Positions 34,217 to 46,100 of a DNA stretch of 64,000 nt are shown here, in pieces. The notes under the pieces were generated by a model. It did not search any database. It was not told where the DNA came from and was given only the letters and a program-made list of their open reading frames with translations. The position numbers and the translations under genes are program-made. How positions within the stretch are numbered: position 1 is the stretch's first letter; each line of letters opens with the position of its first letter. The stretch comes from Amphibalanus amphitrite (lineage: Eukaryota > Arthropoda > Thecostraca > Balanomorpha > Balanidae): the NCBI RefSeq assembly GCF_019059575.1, contig NW_024881616.1, positions 682,001-746,000 of the forward strand. The letters run 5' to 3'.

Positions 34217-35138
34217 TTAACCCGCGAGTTGCTGGGGGGGGGCGTTAAACGCCCCCACTTTTTTCGCCGGGTCATAGCATAAAAACGGCGCGCCGCAGGC
34301 GCGCCAAATTTCGGGTACCTGAAGGGAATTGATTGAAGTGTATTGTGACAAAGTTTCAAAAAAATCGGTCGGAAAATTTTTGAGATATCGAGGTTTTAGT
34401 GACGTCATGATTTCTGAGTTTTCGACCAAAAACGGCATATGTTCAAAAAATCATATAAAATCACAGAATAGACATACAGACATGGCGTAAACGCCATTAG
34501 ACTGCCAATACCACGAACAATCAAATGGCTATCTTCGATTATTGATTATCGTTCCGAATTTTCTAAAATCTTGAACTGAATCTTGGCAATTTCTCGTGAC
34601 TACTTCACGACCATGATAAATGCATTTCTTAAATTTAACTTTTTTAGCCAAACACGTACACATATGATAAAATGAATGTGACCATCGTGTTCTACGCTCT
34701 AAATTACCCATAAAACATGTGTCACAGGCTGCGAATATCAGTTTTGATTTTCGGGGATATGTGCCTACCCGGTTGACCTGACCTTGACCTTGACCTATGC
34801 ATGACTGACCCCTACATGGAGCTGACACTCTTGTAGGCCTTATTTGATGGATTGCGCACCGTCTTGGCAGATTTTATGACGAGAGGCGCCCATTGCGAAG
34901 TCCTGAAGTCCATGCTACTGAAAGCCCGATTTCAGGTGTTTGACCTGACCTTGACCCGACCTGTGACCTCAAAATTCAACTTTAAAGTACTCATCTGAAG
35001 CGTCTCGTCGCGATCTTTCGTTTGCCGCCTCGTGCGTTTCGCTGCGCCTATTGGTTCTCGAGTTATCGGCTGGGGGCGTTTAACGCCCCCCCCCAGCAAA
35101 CGGTGGGTGGCGATATACCCCAGCAACTCCCGGGTTAA
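34217..35138. mobile_element. Second TTAA-flanked non-autonomous element (piggyBac-type)
   Basis: The body is 34221-35134 (914 bp), with TTAA at 34217-34220 and 35135-35138. The left end CCCGCGAGTTGCTGGGG matches the reverse complement of the right end at 16 of 17 positions. Just inside each end is a foldback, GGGGGGCGTTAAACGCCCCC on the left (about 34235-34256) and GGGGGCGTTTAACGCCCCC on the right (about 35072-35090). The interior has several TGACCTTGACC repeats and no transposase. It sits between the two arms of the 33.4/35.4 kb inverted repeat. Confidence 0.8.
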
Positions 35139-35227
35139 TTAGCGGTGCATTAGCGAGGTGGGTTCAACCAACCCCCTCGGCCGGGGCAAATGTAGGTCAG
35201 GCGAGTGAATTTGAGGAATTCTGAAGA

Positions 35228-35410
35228 TACGATCGTGTTCCCCACTCAATTCTGCGTAAGATGCCGGGTTCCGTATCTACGTAACTTGAACGTAACGGAT
35301 ACGGCGGCCGCAAACGTAAATCGAGGTCCCGAATTCCCTATTCCTCAACACAGGCGGCAGCCGGTTTCTGGTCTGCGCAATATGGCCGCCACCGTTAGAC
35401 ACTACGGCCA
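35228..35410 (-). repeat. Right arm of the ~190-bp inverted repeat
   Basis: Reverse-complement partner of 33404-33595, separated by about 1.6 kb that contains the TTAA element. Both arms may be copies or termini of one larger element. Confidence 0.8.
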
Positions 35411-35737
35411 ATAGGGTTGAAGCGGCATTGCTCCCCTGTGGTAAAAGCCCAGTAAATGGTTTCGGCAGAGAACGTGAAACAGTAATCCGCACCGTCCTGC
35501 TGAAGAAGCTAATAAATTGCTCATTAGTCCACATCCTTTCGGGAGGCACCTCGCTGAGGAGTCACATTCAGGGTTTTAGGCAACAGTAATCTGAAACTCG
35601 CCCCAAAATTGACTTCGACAGCGCCGTTAAGACTGAGAGGCAAACGACATTACGCGAGGCGATAACCGAATAATGACGCTTATACAGTGCCACAAATAAC
35701 GCACACATGTGACAGTCGAAATTAGCATGTGTAACAA

Positions 35738-35890
35738 CTAACAACAGATACGCTGAGCGACCCTTCGTCACCGTACTGCGCGATTACGATAAAACGAATG
35801 CGACTGGAGGCATGTGTAACAACGGATACGCTGAGCGACCCTTCGTCACCGCACTGCGCGATTACGAGAAAACGAATGCGACTGGAGGCC
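35738..35890 (+). repeat. Direct duplication, ~75-bp unit
   Basis: Two adjacent copies share GATACGCTGAGCGACCCTTC and AAACGAATGCGACTGGAGGC, with a few substitutions and a short length difference. Confidence 0.9.
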
Positions 35891-36335
35891 TGAAAGGGGT
35901 CGCAAAAATCACACTTCATTGACTGATGCTCCCAATGGTCTATGCGCCACTGGATTACCAATAGTTGTCTTCGGACAACTTAAGACGATGTGGGTATTCA
36001 CCCTCGATCCCCATATCCGCCAGCGAACAACACATCGGTGGCGTTCCATGACCGTTCAGCGAACGAAAGATAAGCCACCTGGACAGCCAGTAACTGGCAA
36101 CTGCTGCTGTCACCGCGCCGGCCTCCTGAGCGTCTCCACACCCATGGAAAACACACGAGTTACATGGAGGCGCGGATATTAACACGCACCGAGAAACCCA
36201 CATATATGGAGTTACATTACGACGAGGTGACCCATGACCGTTACATGAGAGGCAGGGTAGTAATACAGGGCATGCCAAGGGGATCCCCGGATACACTGTA
36301 AAATAGTGACCTCCCATCAGACCCTTCAAACTACC

Positions 36336-37695
36336 TACAGGGTGGAAAGTAATTACGCGAACATACTTTTTCGTCTTCTAGTAATGAAAAAAACGGCGGT
36401 GACATAAACAATATATGTTTTACTTTATCCTTATCTAGTTGCGATGCATTGACATAGGCGTTCCGGCATGATTTACATCAGCATGTGAAGATCTGTTGGC
36501 CAAAGCTCAGCCCACACCTTATGGAGCTGTCCAGTGAGGTAATCGGTATTGGTGGCTCCTTGCAGCTTTTAGACGGTCTCCTGAGGAGTCATCTGGAGAT
36601 TTTTAATCGAATTGAGGCCCAGGCGTTTCCCAGATCAGCTTTTGTATGTCCTGAAGAAAAACAGGTCCTCACAGCACCAGTATTGCGTTTTGTTGGCCGT
36701 GAAAGTAAGGATTTCACCAATCACGAAGAGCAGTTTCTTTGCGTCAGGCACAAAAGTGCGCTCAGTCATTTTGCCCCTTTCGTTGCACGGTGGATTAGAC
36801 AGAGACACTCGTCTTGGAGGATGTTCCACCGGTTGTTTACTTTATTTTTAGTGACCTTTTTTAGCGCTACACGCAATTCGGACACCACCCGGGGGCTCGT
36901 GACCCACTGATGTGTTCCTTTGCCGGATGTTTGAAGGTTGGGACGGACGGGACATAGGACGCAACAGCAGCCCTCAGAGCAGTTGTTCTGCAGGTTTGAC
37001 GGATGAAACAGTTTCACAGATGTCTCACCCAACCACAAATCCAGCTGCCTGTCCTCCTCTGTCCATCTTTGATTGTCTTTGAAAAGCTTCAATTAACAAT
37101 TCTGCTGTTAATTCGTGAATTTTGGTCATCCCGAGGGTTTGTACGACTTAATTTTCGAATTTTTTGCGTATTAATGTGCGAATCGTGATATCCTAGATCG
37201 GGTACCCGGCCAGAGTAAGCTATTTTGCCAGTTTTCGGGTCGACTGGCGTCGTTTTGTCGCCGACATGGTGACCACCCGCCCGGCGACAGAATTCGCCGA
37301 GGGGTTGCTGCCGCGGACGGCTTTGCTTTTTAAGTCCTCTCAAGTGTTATTATGTTAAAAAAAACGTATAATTGTGCAATGCTGGTGCTGAGACTTCTAC
37401 GAATCCCTTCTCCGCCAGTCCAGCGAAAATAATCACAAACGCTTTCCCTGGCAGCTCCAAATTGAGCTCTTGGCCCATTTCGGTCTTGTGCAGCGTAAGG
37501 TGTCTGCACCATTTTAAGTCGAGAGGTGTTTAAGACCTTCCAGGTCATTGTTCAAAGTTAGGTCACTTTTGGTAGATGAGGCGACAGCAAACACGACCAA
37601 TTATGTTCCATGACAGCCCGTACTCATAAAAATGCTCCACTGATGGTCAAAATTGTAAGAAAATACATGTTCGCGTAATTACTTTCCACCCTGTA
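36336..37695 (-). mobile_element. Near full-length but decayed mariner element
   Basis: The body is 36338-37693 (1,356 bp, the usual mariner size), flanked by TA at 36336-36337 and 37694-37695. The terminal inverted repeats share about 30 bp beginning CAGGGTGGAAAGTAATTACG. The transposase would read on the minus strand. Fragments in several frames resemble its N-terminal helix-turn-helix region (about 37090-37230, ending RTNPRDDQNSRINSRIV) and later parts, but stops and frameshifts break it. It is not active. Confidence 0.8.
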
Positions 37696-39950
37696 CAGCT
37701 AACCCATCAGCGACCGCTCCCATGATAAACCTTCATAGACATGTCCATTATGCAACCTCATTGGCATGTCAATTTTACTACTACACCCGGCCATATATCA
37801 TCAGCACGTATCCACCGCGCTGTTTCCAGCACACCACGCCGTGACCTGTCCAGTGCACACCGCCCTGCTTCACGTCAGCGCTCGCCCCGCTCCGTCCGGC
37901 CGGCACGTGTTGATCAGAAGCGACAAAAACTCGCGCCGCGCGCCTCTGACGTCTGTGAATGTCGTGTCCGGGACGCGAGGAGGCTCCGTCTGCTGGTCGG
38001 CGCGTGGCGCGGGGGTGGCACGGAGGTGGGATGGGCGGTGCTGGGTCGGTACAGGTCAGCGGAGCGATAGGAGTGCGTGGTGTGTGGAACAGACTGTCGT
38101 GCTAAATGGGGTCATTGCAGCGAGAAAGGAGGGAGGATGTCAATGATGCGAAACATCAGTTGAGGTAACTGGCATTCCAAAGAGGGGGGCTGGCATTTCA
38201 AAAACAGCGTTCTCGCTAGCACTAAAACCAACATGCGTAAATACAAAATAGGATATAATTACGTTTATTTTTCGATTATTGTCGACTCTTTATGTGTACT
38301 TCAAAATCACACCACCCGTTTGCATAATGGAATGGCACAAAATGAACCCATTTATCCATCAATGCAACCACACATTAATGACTTCGCTGATCTACTTTTG
38401 ATTGATACATTTCCTCCAACTCGTAATCCCAGAATACCTTCACCATTACTGCGCATTTCTGAGGCATCCACTCTCATCACAGGCAAATGGGACTAAAAAT
38501 AGCACGACGTACATCAGGGGGCACACTTGACGTAATTCATCGCTGCGATAAATGTAATCTCAATCTCTCCACGTATTTATATGAGTGCACATCATCACAC
38601 CGTCACACGCTCTAGGAATCACCGCGGAGGCCATTTCCCTAAGTCCATTCCTCAACACACAGCAGATTTCGGCCGGGTGGAGGGCGACGAGACGCGACGT
38701 GACAAGAGCAATCACGCCGTCTCTCAATAGAAAACACAAACATACCACCACGTAGGTACCACAGTCCACGTGGGCCGAGCATTTCCCCAACGGCGCTGGC
38801 CCCGGGGAAATTCACAAGGCTCTCATACGCATCCGCCTTTCTTACGCCGTAATACAGCGGTGGTGAGCTTAGTTAACGCTCGATATGACCCCACCGTCGG
38901 TACCCTGGGGTGTATTACAGTAGAGCTAGCAACAACAGGCACTGTCGAACCAATCACGCATATACGACCGCAGACTCAGGCAGACGTACTCAGGATCAGG
39001 CTGATTCGTACAGCAGTGATTGGGTGTGGGTAGAGCACCACGCGGGGCTCCAAGGGAACCTTCATCGATCGAATATAAAAAGGACGACATGGCACAAGGC
39101 ATGCAGCCGCTTGTAAATGACGTTTGGTCCCGCAAAGCTTCACAACTGTGGCCTCCCGAGAAAACGAAGGCGATTGACATTTAGCATCAAGTAACTCACA
39201 GCACATGTTGGGTGGGATGATCGTAATGATAGCAATATAAATATACTGTAAGGAGCACCCAGTTACAAATAATGTAATTTCGCGTGCCATATGCATCTAA
39301 TAATATTCCCGATCGCCAATTGCAGCCTACAATTGTATCTAGGAAATGATCGAGAGCATTTACAAGAACACTGTAATTGTATAAATTATTCTTATATACT
39401 CTAACTATCCACGGAATGCCATAATTGCCGTTACAGGAAAGCTATAATGACGTCAAAAATAGTCCAACCAGCCGCGGCGGCTCGGCCGCCGGCTCAGTCG
39501 GCTCAGAAGGCTGACTGGTGATCTGAACGAACCGCGGACGGAACCGAGGAGGTCGGGTCGGCGACCGGGCAGAGGAGAGAGGAGAGAGGGGGAGAGAGTA
39601 GGGACAGGAGACATGGCAACAAAGGACAGATAAGGGACGGGACCGCAACCAGCTGGCGACAGTTCCGGAGAAGTCCCAGCCTGGACGTCTGGAGGACAGG
39701 AGCCACACAGCAGGCCTGCTTAAAATAGCCCTCCGACAATAAACTAAAACACACATAACATCAGGCGATTATGAAGACGACGCAGTGCCTCTACACAAAA
39801 CCAAGCACCGTCCCTGGAGAGGATCTAGTGACACAATGACGCCCCTTGAACGGGACAAGCGGAGTGCGACGTCCCTTACAGACATCCACCTTCGCGACGA
39901 TGTCTTCAGAACAGCTATCCAGCGGTGTATCCCTGTAAGTAGCCCCACAG
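37696..39950. other. Intergenic DNA between mariner and HPS1
   Basis: No recognised gene. A GC-rich patch lies at 37840-38060. The HPS1 transcript should end somewhere here or in the repeat array at 39955-40163. Confidence 0.35.
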
Positions 39951-40190
39951 CAGGTATCTAGCGGAGCAGCGACGTCCCTAGCGAAGATCTAGCTGTGTAG
40001 CTGCGGCTCTAGCGAAGATCTAGCTGTGTAACAGCGTCTCTAGAGCAGGTCGAGCGGCGTGGCGGCGGTTCTAGAACAGATCTAGCTGTGTAGCTGCGGC
40101 TCTAGCGAAGATCTACCGGGGAAGGTGCGTCTCTAGTAGATATCTAGCTGTGTAGCAGCGTGTCTATAGCAGATCGAGCGGCGTGGCGGC
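39940..40190 (+). repeat. ~35-bp minisatellite that includes the last HPS1 codons
   Basis: Degenerate units built from GATCTAGCTGTGTAGC and GCGGCTCTAGCGAA recur from about 39945 to 40170. One unit (about 40046-40075, GTCGAGCGGCGTGGCGGCGG) is almost identical to 40170-40193, which encodes the C-terminal residues ATPLDL of HPS1. The array lies in the HPS1 3'UTR and reaches past the stop codon into the coding sequence. Confidence 0.8.
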
Positions 40191-43100
40191 GGCTCCAGAC
40201 ACCTCCCAGACGGTTTTGGCGATCTGCTGCGACTGCTGGAGCACGCGGTCCGACTGGACGGGTCCGCGGTGAACCAGGAACAGCTGGTAGCAGCGCACCT
40301 CCTCGGGCGCCGCCTCCGGGAAACAGACGGCCACCAGCGCGCTGCACGGGCACAGAGACACTGAGTACAGACACACAGGCGGCCACCAGTGCGCTGCAGG
40401 CGCACACACGGAGACACACATATAGAACACGGGACGGTCGAGACAGGTGGATGGCACTGTGCTCGACATAGTCACACCCAACCAAAATCCAATTTTAGAA
40501 CAATGGTGCTCGAGCTGCTATGCTGCAATGATTACATATAACTTCTTTTCATATTTCAACTGAATTATAGTATCACCTCAAAGAAGTCCTGATCAACAAT
40601 GCTATAAAATGTAACTGAAAACTTCTCCAGCGCCCGCCGTATGCCTTCATCCCACAGGACGATCTGACTTTTGGCCGACACATGTTGCGGCACCATCTCA
40701 TACCCCAGCTCTTTAAGTGCTGGCTCGAGCACGACATAACTGCCGTCTGACGAGCTATCTCCACAACCGATGGCTGTCGGGCATCAAGAGGGACGCGAGG
40801 CGGCCCGCCAATCGGTATAGTTTGAGAGGAGGTGACGTGAGGAGGAACAATAACTTTCCAGTTGGAACTTTGATGCCTGTGTTTTAAGTCATCAGTTCAG
40901 CATCAGTTCGGTATGAGGCCTGTCTGGAACAACTGGAGAAAGTTGGAAAGTCGATTCCATAATCAGCTATGTTAAGGCGGTTCCAGACGTAAGCGCATGT
41001 GGTGCCGTCCTTCCTTAGCAACTGGAATTGCGTTGTTGAATGTCAACCATTCCGAATTAAGGTTTAACAAATCGACTCCTGAGCTCGAAACCACTTCTTA
41101 CCAGGCACCCTAACCCAGCTGGTTGGATCACTTGGATGAGCGAGACCGGGTAACTCGAGGCCCCACTCCATGTCGGAAAAAAATTTAGACGGGACAGTGG
41201 AAATAAAGAGCGCTAGTATCTAGCTACTAGGGCAAGCAAAGGATTGGACTACAGAGCCCTACTTAAGTTGGCGGTCGGTTCCGCGCGTACCGCCTTACCT
41301 GAAGTAGTCTCGCGCCAGGATGCCCGGCTGCCAGTCAGCGTACAGCGCTTTCAGCCGGCGCGGACTCTCCCGGGCCTTCTGAGGGTTACCCTGTGGGGAG
41401 GAGTCACAGGATATATTGAGCGCTGGGTGGTACAGTCGGTTAGCAGCAGCTACTGAGGTGGCCCGCCATCAACGGAAACTCACAATAGGGGAAACAATAT
41501 CCGATTTTACGTTATGAAATACAAGCACGGGCGACCACATGCAGCATAGTCATACTACCGCTGATCATACCAGCATGAACCATCGTGAAGGTAAGCAAGT
41601 TGATATCAGACATGAGAGAATCCGTTGACGCCCACGAAAACACAGCAACATTCTGACCGACTGACAAAACAGCAATTACAGACATGCAAAGATTTAGAGG
41701 GTCACACGCACCATGGCATCCTCGAACCAGAGAAAGTGTCCGTAGCTGTAGCGCTGGTCGCGCCATATGATGCTCATGTGGCCCTCCCGCAGGTACTGGT
41801 ACGCCAGGTCAATCATTTTCCGTACCTGTCAACAACACATGGTAGGACAGACGGTGACAGGATGGCCCCGAAAGGACAGACAGTCGACATTGGGCAGACA
41901 GTGGTCCACGTCCGTTCAGAGTTCAGACAATGGTAATGAGAGGCTGCAAATAGCCGGTTCGGTTACCGTTCGGTTACCGTTTCCAGCACACACGCGCATG
42001 TTAATAGCTCTACTGAAGAACGGACCAAGGTGTGAAGTGACACCGAGCGACGTTGCCGATACTGAGAAGGAAAGTATGCGTAGTTTAGCCATCAAGTCAG
42101 GTCAGAAGAGGTATATATGCAGCCTGTCAGCGCCGGTAAGTTTTTAAATAACTTCTGCAACTAATTACCTTGTGACCTTGAGCAGATGCAATAAGAAGAG
42201 AAAAAGAAAATAGGCAAATGGCAGCCCGGCAAGTGTTATGTAAGTGCTACAGGAAGACACAGGTAAAAATAGTGAGGGTACTGAACTACTCTAAATGGCG
42301 AGACAAACGTCTTTACGGTCAGAAAACCAAACAGCAGAGCATCAGCTTCAATATGCCACGATACAAAAATAAGTCCATTCCAAACTCAAGCAAGACTTAA
42401 CATAACATTTACGCGGAACTCGAGGCACAAGAGAGAAAAAAAACTCATCGACGACACTACCGATTCGGCTCCCGTCCGTTCTGCACCTTTCCCCGGGCTC
42501 TCCCGCCACGTACCGTGTCGGTGAGGTCGTGTCGGCCGTCGGGGGGCCGGGTGGAGGGCGCCGTCATCAGGTGTACGCTGCGGTCCACGTAGATAAAGTG
42601 GACGAGGTCGGGAAAATTGTCCAGGTAGCGGCTGATGTTGAGGTGGGAGCGTGTCTCCACCGTGGCGTTACTGACGGCGCGCGCCAGCAGGAAACTCCTG
42701 CGGGGGACAGACACCGGGCGGCGCGGCGGTCACAAGGGGTGTGGCAGGAAGGTGGGGACACTCAGAAACGATTATGACCTATATCGGTACTGATCCCAAG
42801 GATAAGTATTATGTACCTACGATACAACACATCACATATACATGTACAACACGTCACACATAAAGCGAAAAGTCAAATCAAGGACAATCGTTTTTGGGGT
42901 GTTATCAACATCCTCATCCCCTCCGTGCCACCACCCGTCTCTCACCGATAGTCACTGAGCTCGCGCTGCACGGTCTCGGCTCGCTGCAGCAGCTGGCCGG
43001 CCGGCAGGGTGACCCGCTCCGGCAGCACGTGACACACGGCCTCGAAGGCGGCCTCCAGTGTACGGGAGAGCGTGGCCAGGCCCTGGTCGACGGGCGGCGG

Positions 43101-46100
43101 CACGGGCCGGCCGCTGCACAGCGCCGCGTCCACCCGGAGACGGCGCAGCTGGTCCCACTGGCTCTGCAGTCGGGAGAGCAGAGAGCGGACCTGGGGAGAG
43201 GGGACATGAAGTGACCTTGTGTAGCAAAACATTTCATCGATCTCTAGGGGAAGCAAACTTGTGAAATAATGATGCAAGGAAACACTGTAGATATGCAACT
43301 TTCCTGCTGGACTTTGATAATTCAAATGTTTTCGTCATTCTCCACAAAGATCAAATACGATAGTACAAGACTTGATGAAATATGGATTCTAAGAAATAGT
43401 CTTATACAATGGCCATTCACACCCACATCAGTTGAATGTTAATGAAGAAAATGCCTTCGTAAACTGCCCAAAATGTAGGTACACATGTTCCATTTACGGT
43501 AGCAAACGTCAGCAAATGGAGCTTCGTCAGACTAAACAGTACAGACTAAAACAGACTAAAGAGACTAAAGAGACAGACTAAACAGACTAAACAGTACAGA
43601 CTAAACAGTACAGACAGTACAGCTGATCTCACGGTAACTTTTGACAGTTGAGTCCGCCCACAAGATAAAATACATAAAATGTATCCTTCGCCTCGTACGG
43701 TGATGCTAATAGAAGTCTCAGAACGAGGCTAAATTCGAATTGATATATCTTCGAGTTCACAGGGGTCGTGATAAATTGAATGTTTGCGATGGTGCCACAC
43801 CGCGTCGGCGCGGCGCCCGCATACATACGTCCAGGGATGGACGATACGCGAAACAAATGGCCGGATAGGTCGGGAAAACATCCGGGACCGGGCTCCCCGC
43901 GGTGCTATTACCCGGCACATTGGCCACGGCCGCCCACCCGGGCCAGAGGAGGCTGCGGTCCCGCCCGGCAGACACGGCACACGCAGATAATTTCTGTAGG
44001 CGGGCGGCTCCGACCAAAACTACCGCCGGGACGCAGAATTAGAGCATTTGCATTTGTAAGGCGACACGGAATAAACATTCACACTTGACCAGGCAAACAG
44101 AGGGATTGGATGACATTCGACGCCTTCCGGAAGCTCATCTGCATCCGATCTGAAGAGTCGCCGCGCGGAGCTGTCGCCAGGCGCGAGTAAAGGTCCTCAC
44201 ATCGATACTAACGCACAGACCCAACTGTCATCCGTCATCTTTAGGCGAAAATCAAACTTCAAATATTCAGACGACTGTTAACCTCTGTCCTGATTATTCT
44301 GTGTAAAGTATACGCAAACATAGGATAAAAATGGTAGCGACATTGGCACAGACAGTCGAGACAAGACAAGACACAGACGAGTTTATTTTACCAAGACCCT
44401 CTCCTATGCCAAATTTAACTCCCAGAGCCGGCGCCAAGGACACGAAGAGGCGTGCGATTCCTGGACCCGCGTGTAAATGACCTCTGGAGACGATCTGTAC
44501 GGTATCCTATGGTCAACCTTTGCTCTGTCACACTGTCAGTCTCTCCTATGGCCCGGCAGCGACAGGGAGGGTACCACATCACATTCACCAGATATTCTTC
44601 CAACGCTTCTGCTCATCAGGCTTTTATCAAGGTCATTTATGACATCTAACAACTGAGCAGTATCCATTTACGTTAGATAACAAGAAATTGTCGTAGCCTT
44701 TGTTGTACCTGCCATACACCACCTTACCTAGAAGATAGCGCAGCTTCGTTGATCAAAGACGCGTGTGTACAATACACACCATCCCGCAACTGGAAAGGGA
44801 GTCTCCCAACCCGCACCCTGACCCTCCCTGTGCCACCCAACCCCCTCTGCGACCTCAGTGACCTCCCCAGCGTCCGACCCACCTCAGGCGAGTGCCTGAT
44901 CTGTTTGGCACACGAGAAGAGCGCCATCAGCCCGTGTTTGAGGTGGGCGTACACCTGGTCCCGCTGGAACGGCGTCACCGCCTGCTGGTAACGCGCCAGG
45001 CTCTCGATGGCCTCACACAGGCCGCCAGATACGTCCGTCATGCACAGCTGTTGACGGAGAGGGGGTAGGGGGGGGGGGTCAGTGGGGGGGGGACAGACGT
45101 CTGTGAGAAGAAAGGGAGAGACAGGCAGCGGGCAGCAAAAAACGCCGCGGGGGAGGGAGGTGATTGGCGGGTCGCGGCAGTAAAAAAACGAGGGATTGCT
45201 TGGTTATGTGGATTTCGTGGAAGTGGGTGATAAAATAACCACCGGAGAGGCTTATATTGAATGCAGCAATGTGGTGAGGATAATGGAAAGCATGCAATTC
45301 GACTAACCCTGCCACAATAAGAACAATCAGACGAGTATATCCTTTCCCAGCAGCCGGGGGGTGTTTGCACAAACATATCTCGGAACGGAGATGCGTTATG
45401 GCATTCCAGTCTCAGATGGGATAAACAAACCGAACATCTTCTTTCGCTAAGGGAAAACTATTCTATAGTTACATTGGCAGCTGGGTGTTCTAAAAACATT
45501 ATCAGGACACCATTCGGCGCTAACTATACCGGAATGGTTCAATGCCATCTATAAACCACGGCACGCAGCTCGGCTCGATAGTTTGACACTGATAAGATTC
45601 GCCAGGCACCACAAAGTTACAGAGAGACGTCTTTTTATCAGCTCAACATGAGCCCTACTGAGAACAACTACCTACAGGGTCTTTCATAATGAATGTTATT
45701 TTTAAAAGACGAAGTTCGTGGAATTCGTAAAGTAGGGAATGTAGATTCCCTACTATCCCGCCGCATCCTCTCCTTGACGATCAAGAAATATCATCCTCTT
45801 ATCACACTATTTCAATCAACTTCTTTCCCCGCTTCTTTCTCCCACCAGCACCTCCCGTTCCACTCCACCCACCTTCTTCCCGTCCCTCCCATCTCTCCCC
45901 ACCTCTTTCCAACTCACATCACTGACGATAACCAGTGCCGTGCCCGACCAGATGTGGACCACGTACACCAGGTACGGTGACAGGGGTGACCGGCTGGCAG
46001 ACAGGAAACACAGCTCCTCGTGCACCTGGGAGTCGGCCCGTCCTCCGCCCCCTCCGTCCGGGTCGGAGGCGGGCCCGCCGCCACTGCTGACCTCAGGGTC

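Noticed and set aside
40133..40485. Frames of 94-113 codons running through the HPS1 last exon and beyond
   Set aside because: One frame contains the true exon (40341-40164); the extensions past the acceptor are intron, and the other frames are shadows.
42914..43264. Arginine/alanine-rich frames on both strands over an HPS1 exon
   Set aside because: Shadows of the GC-rich coding exon 43190-42946.
45674..45693. Possible second mariner element in HPS1 intron
   Set aside because: A single end-like TACAGGGTCTTTCATAATGA with no inverted partner; not enough to call an element.
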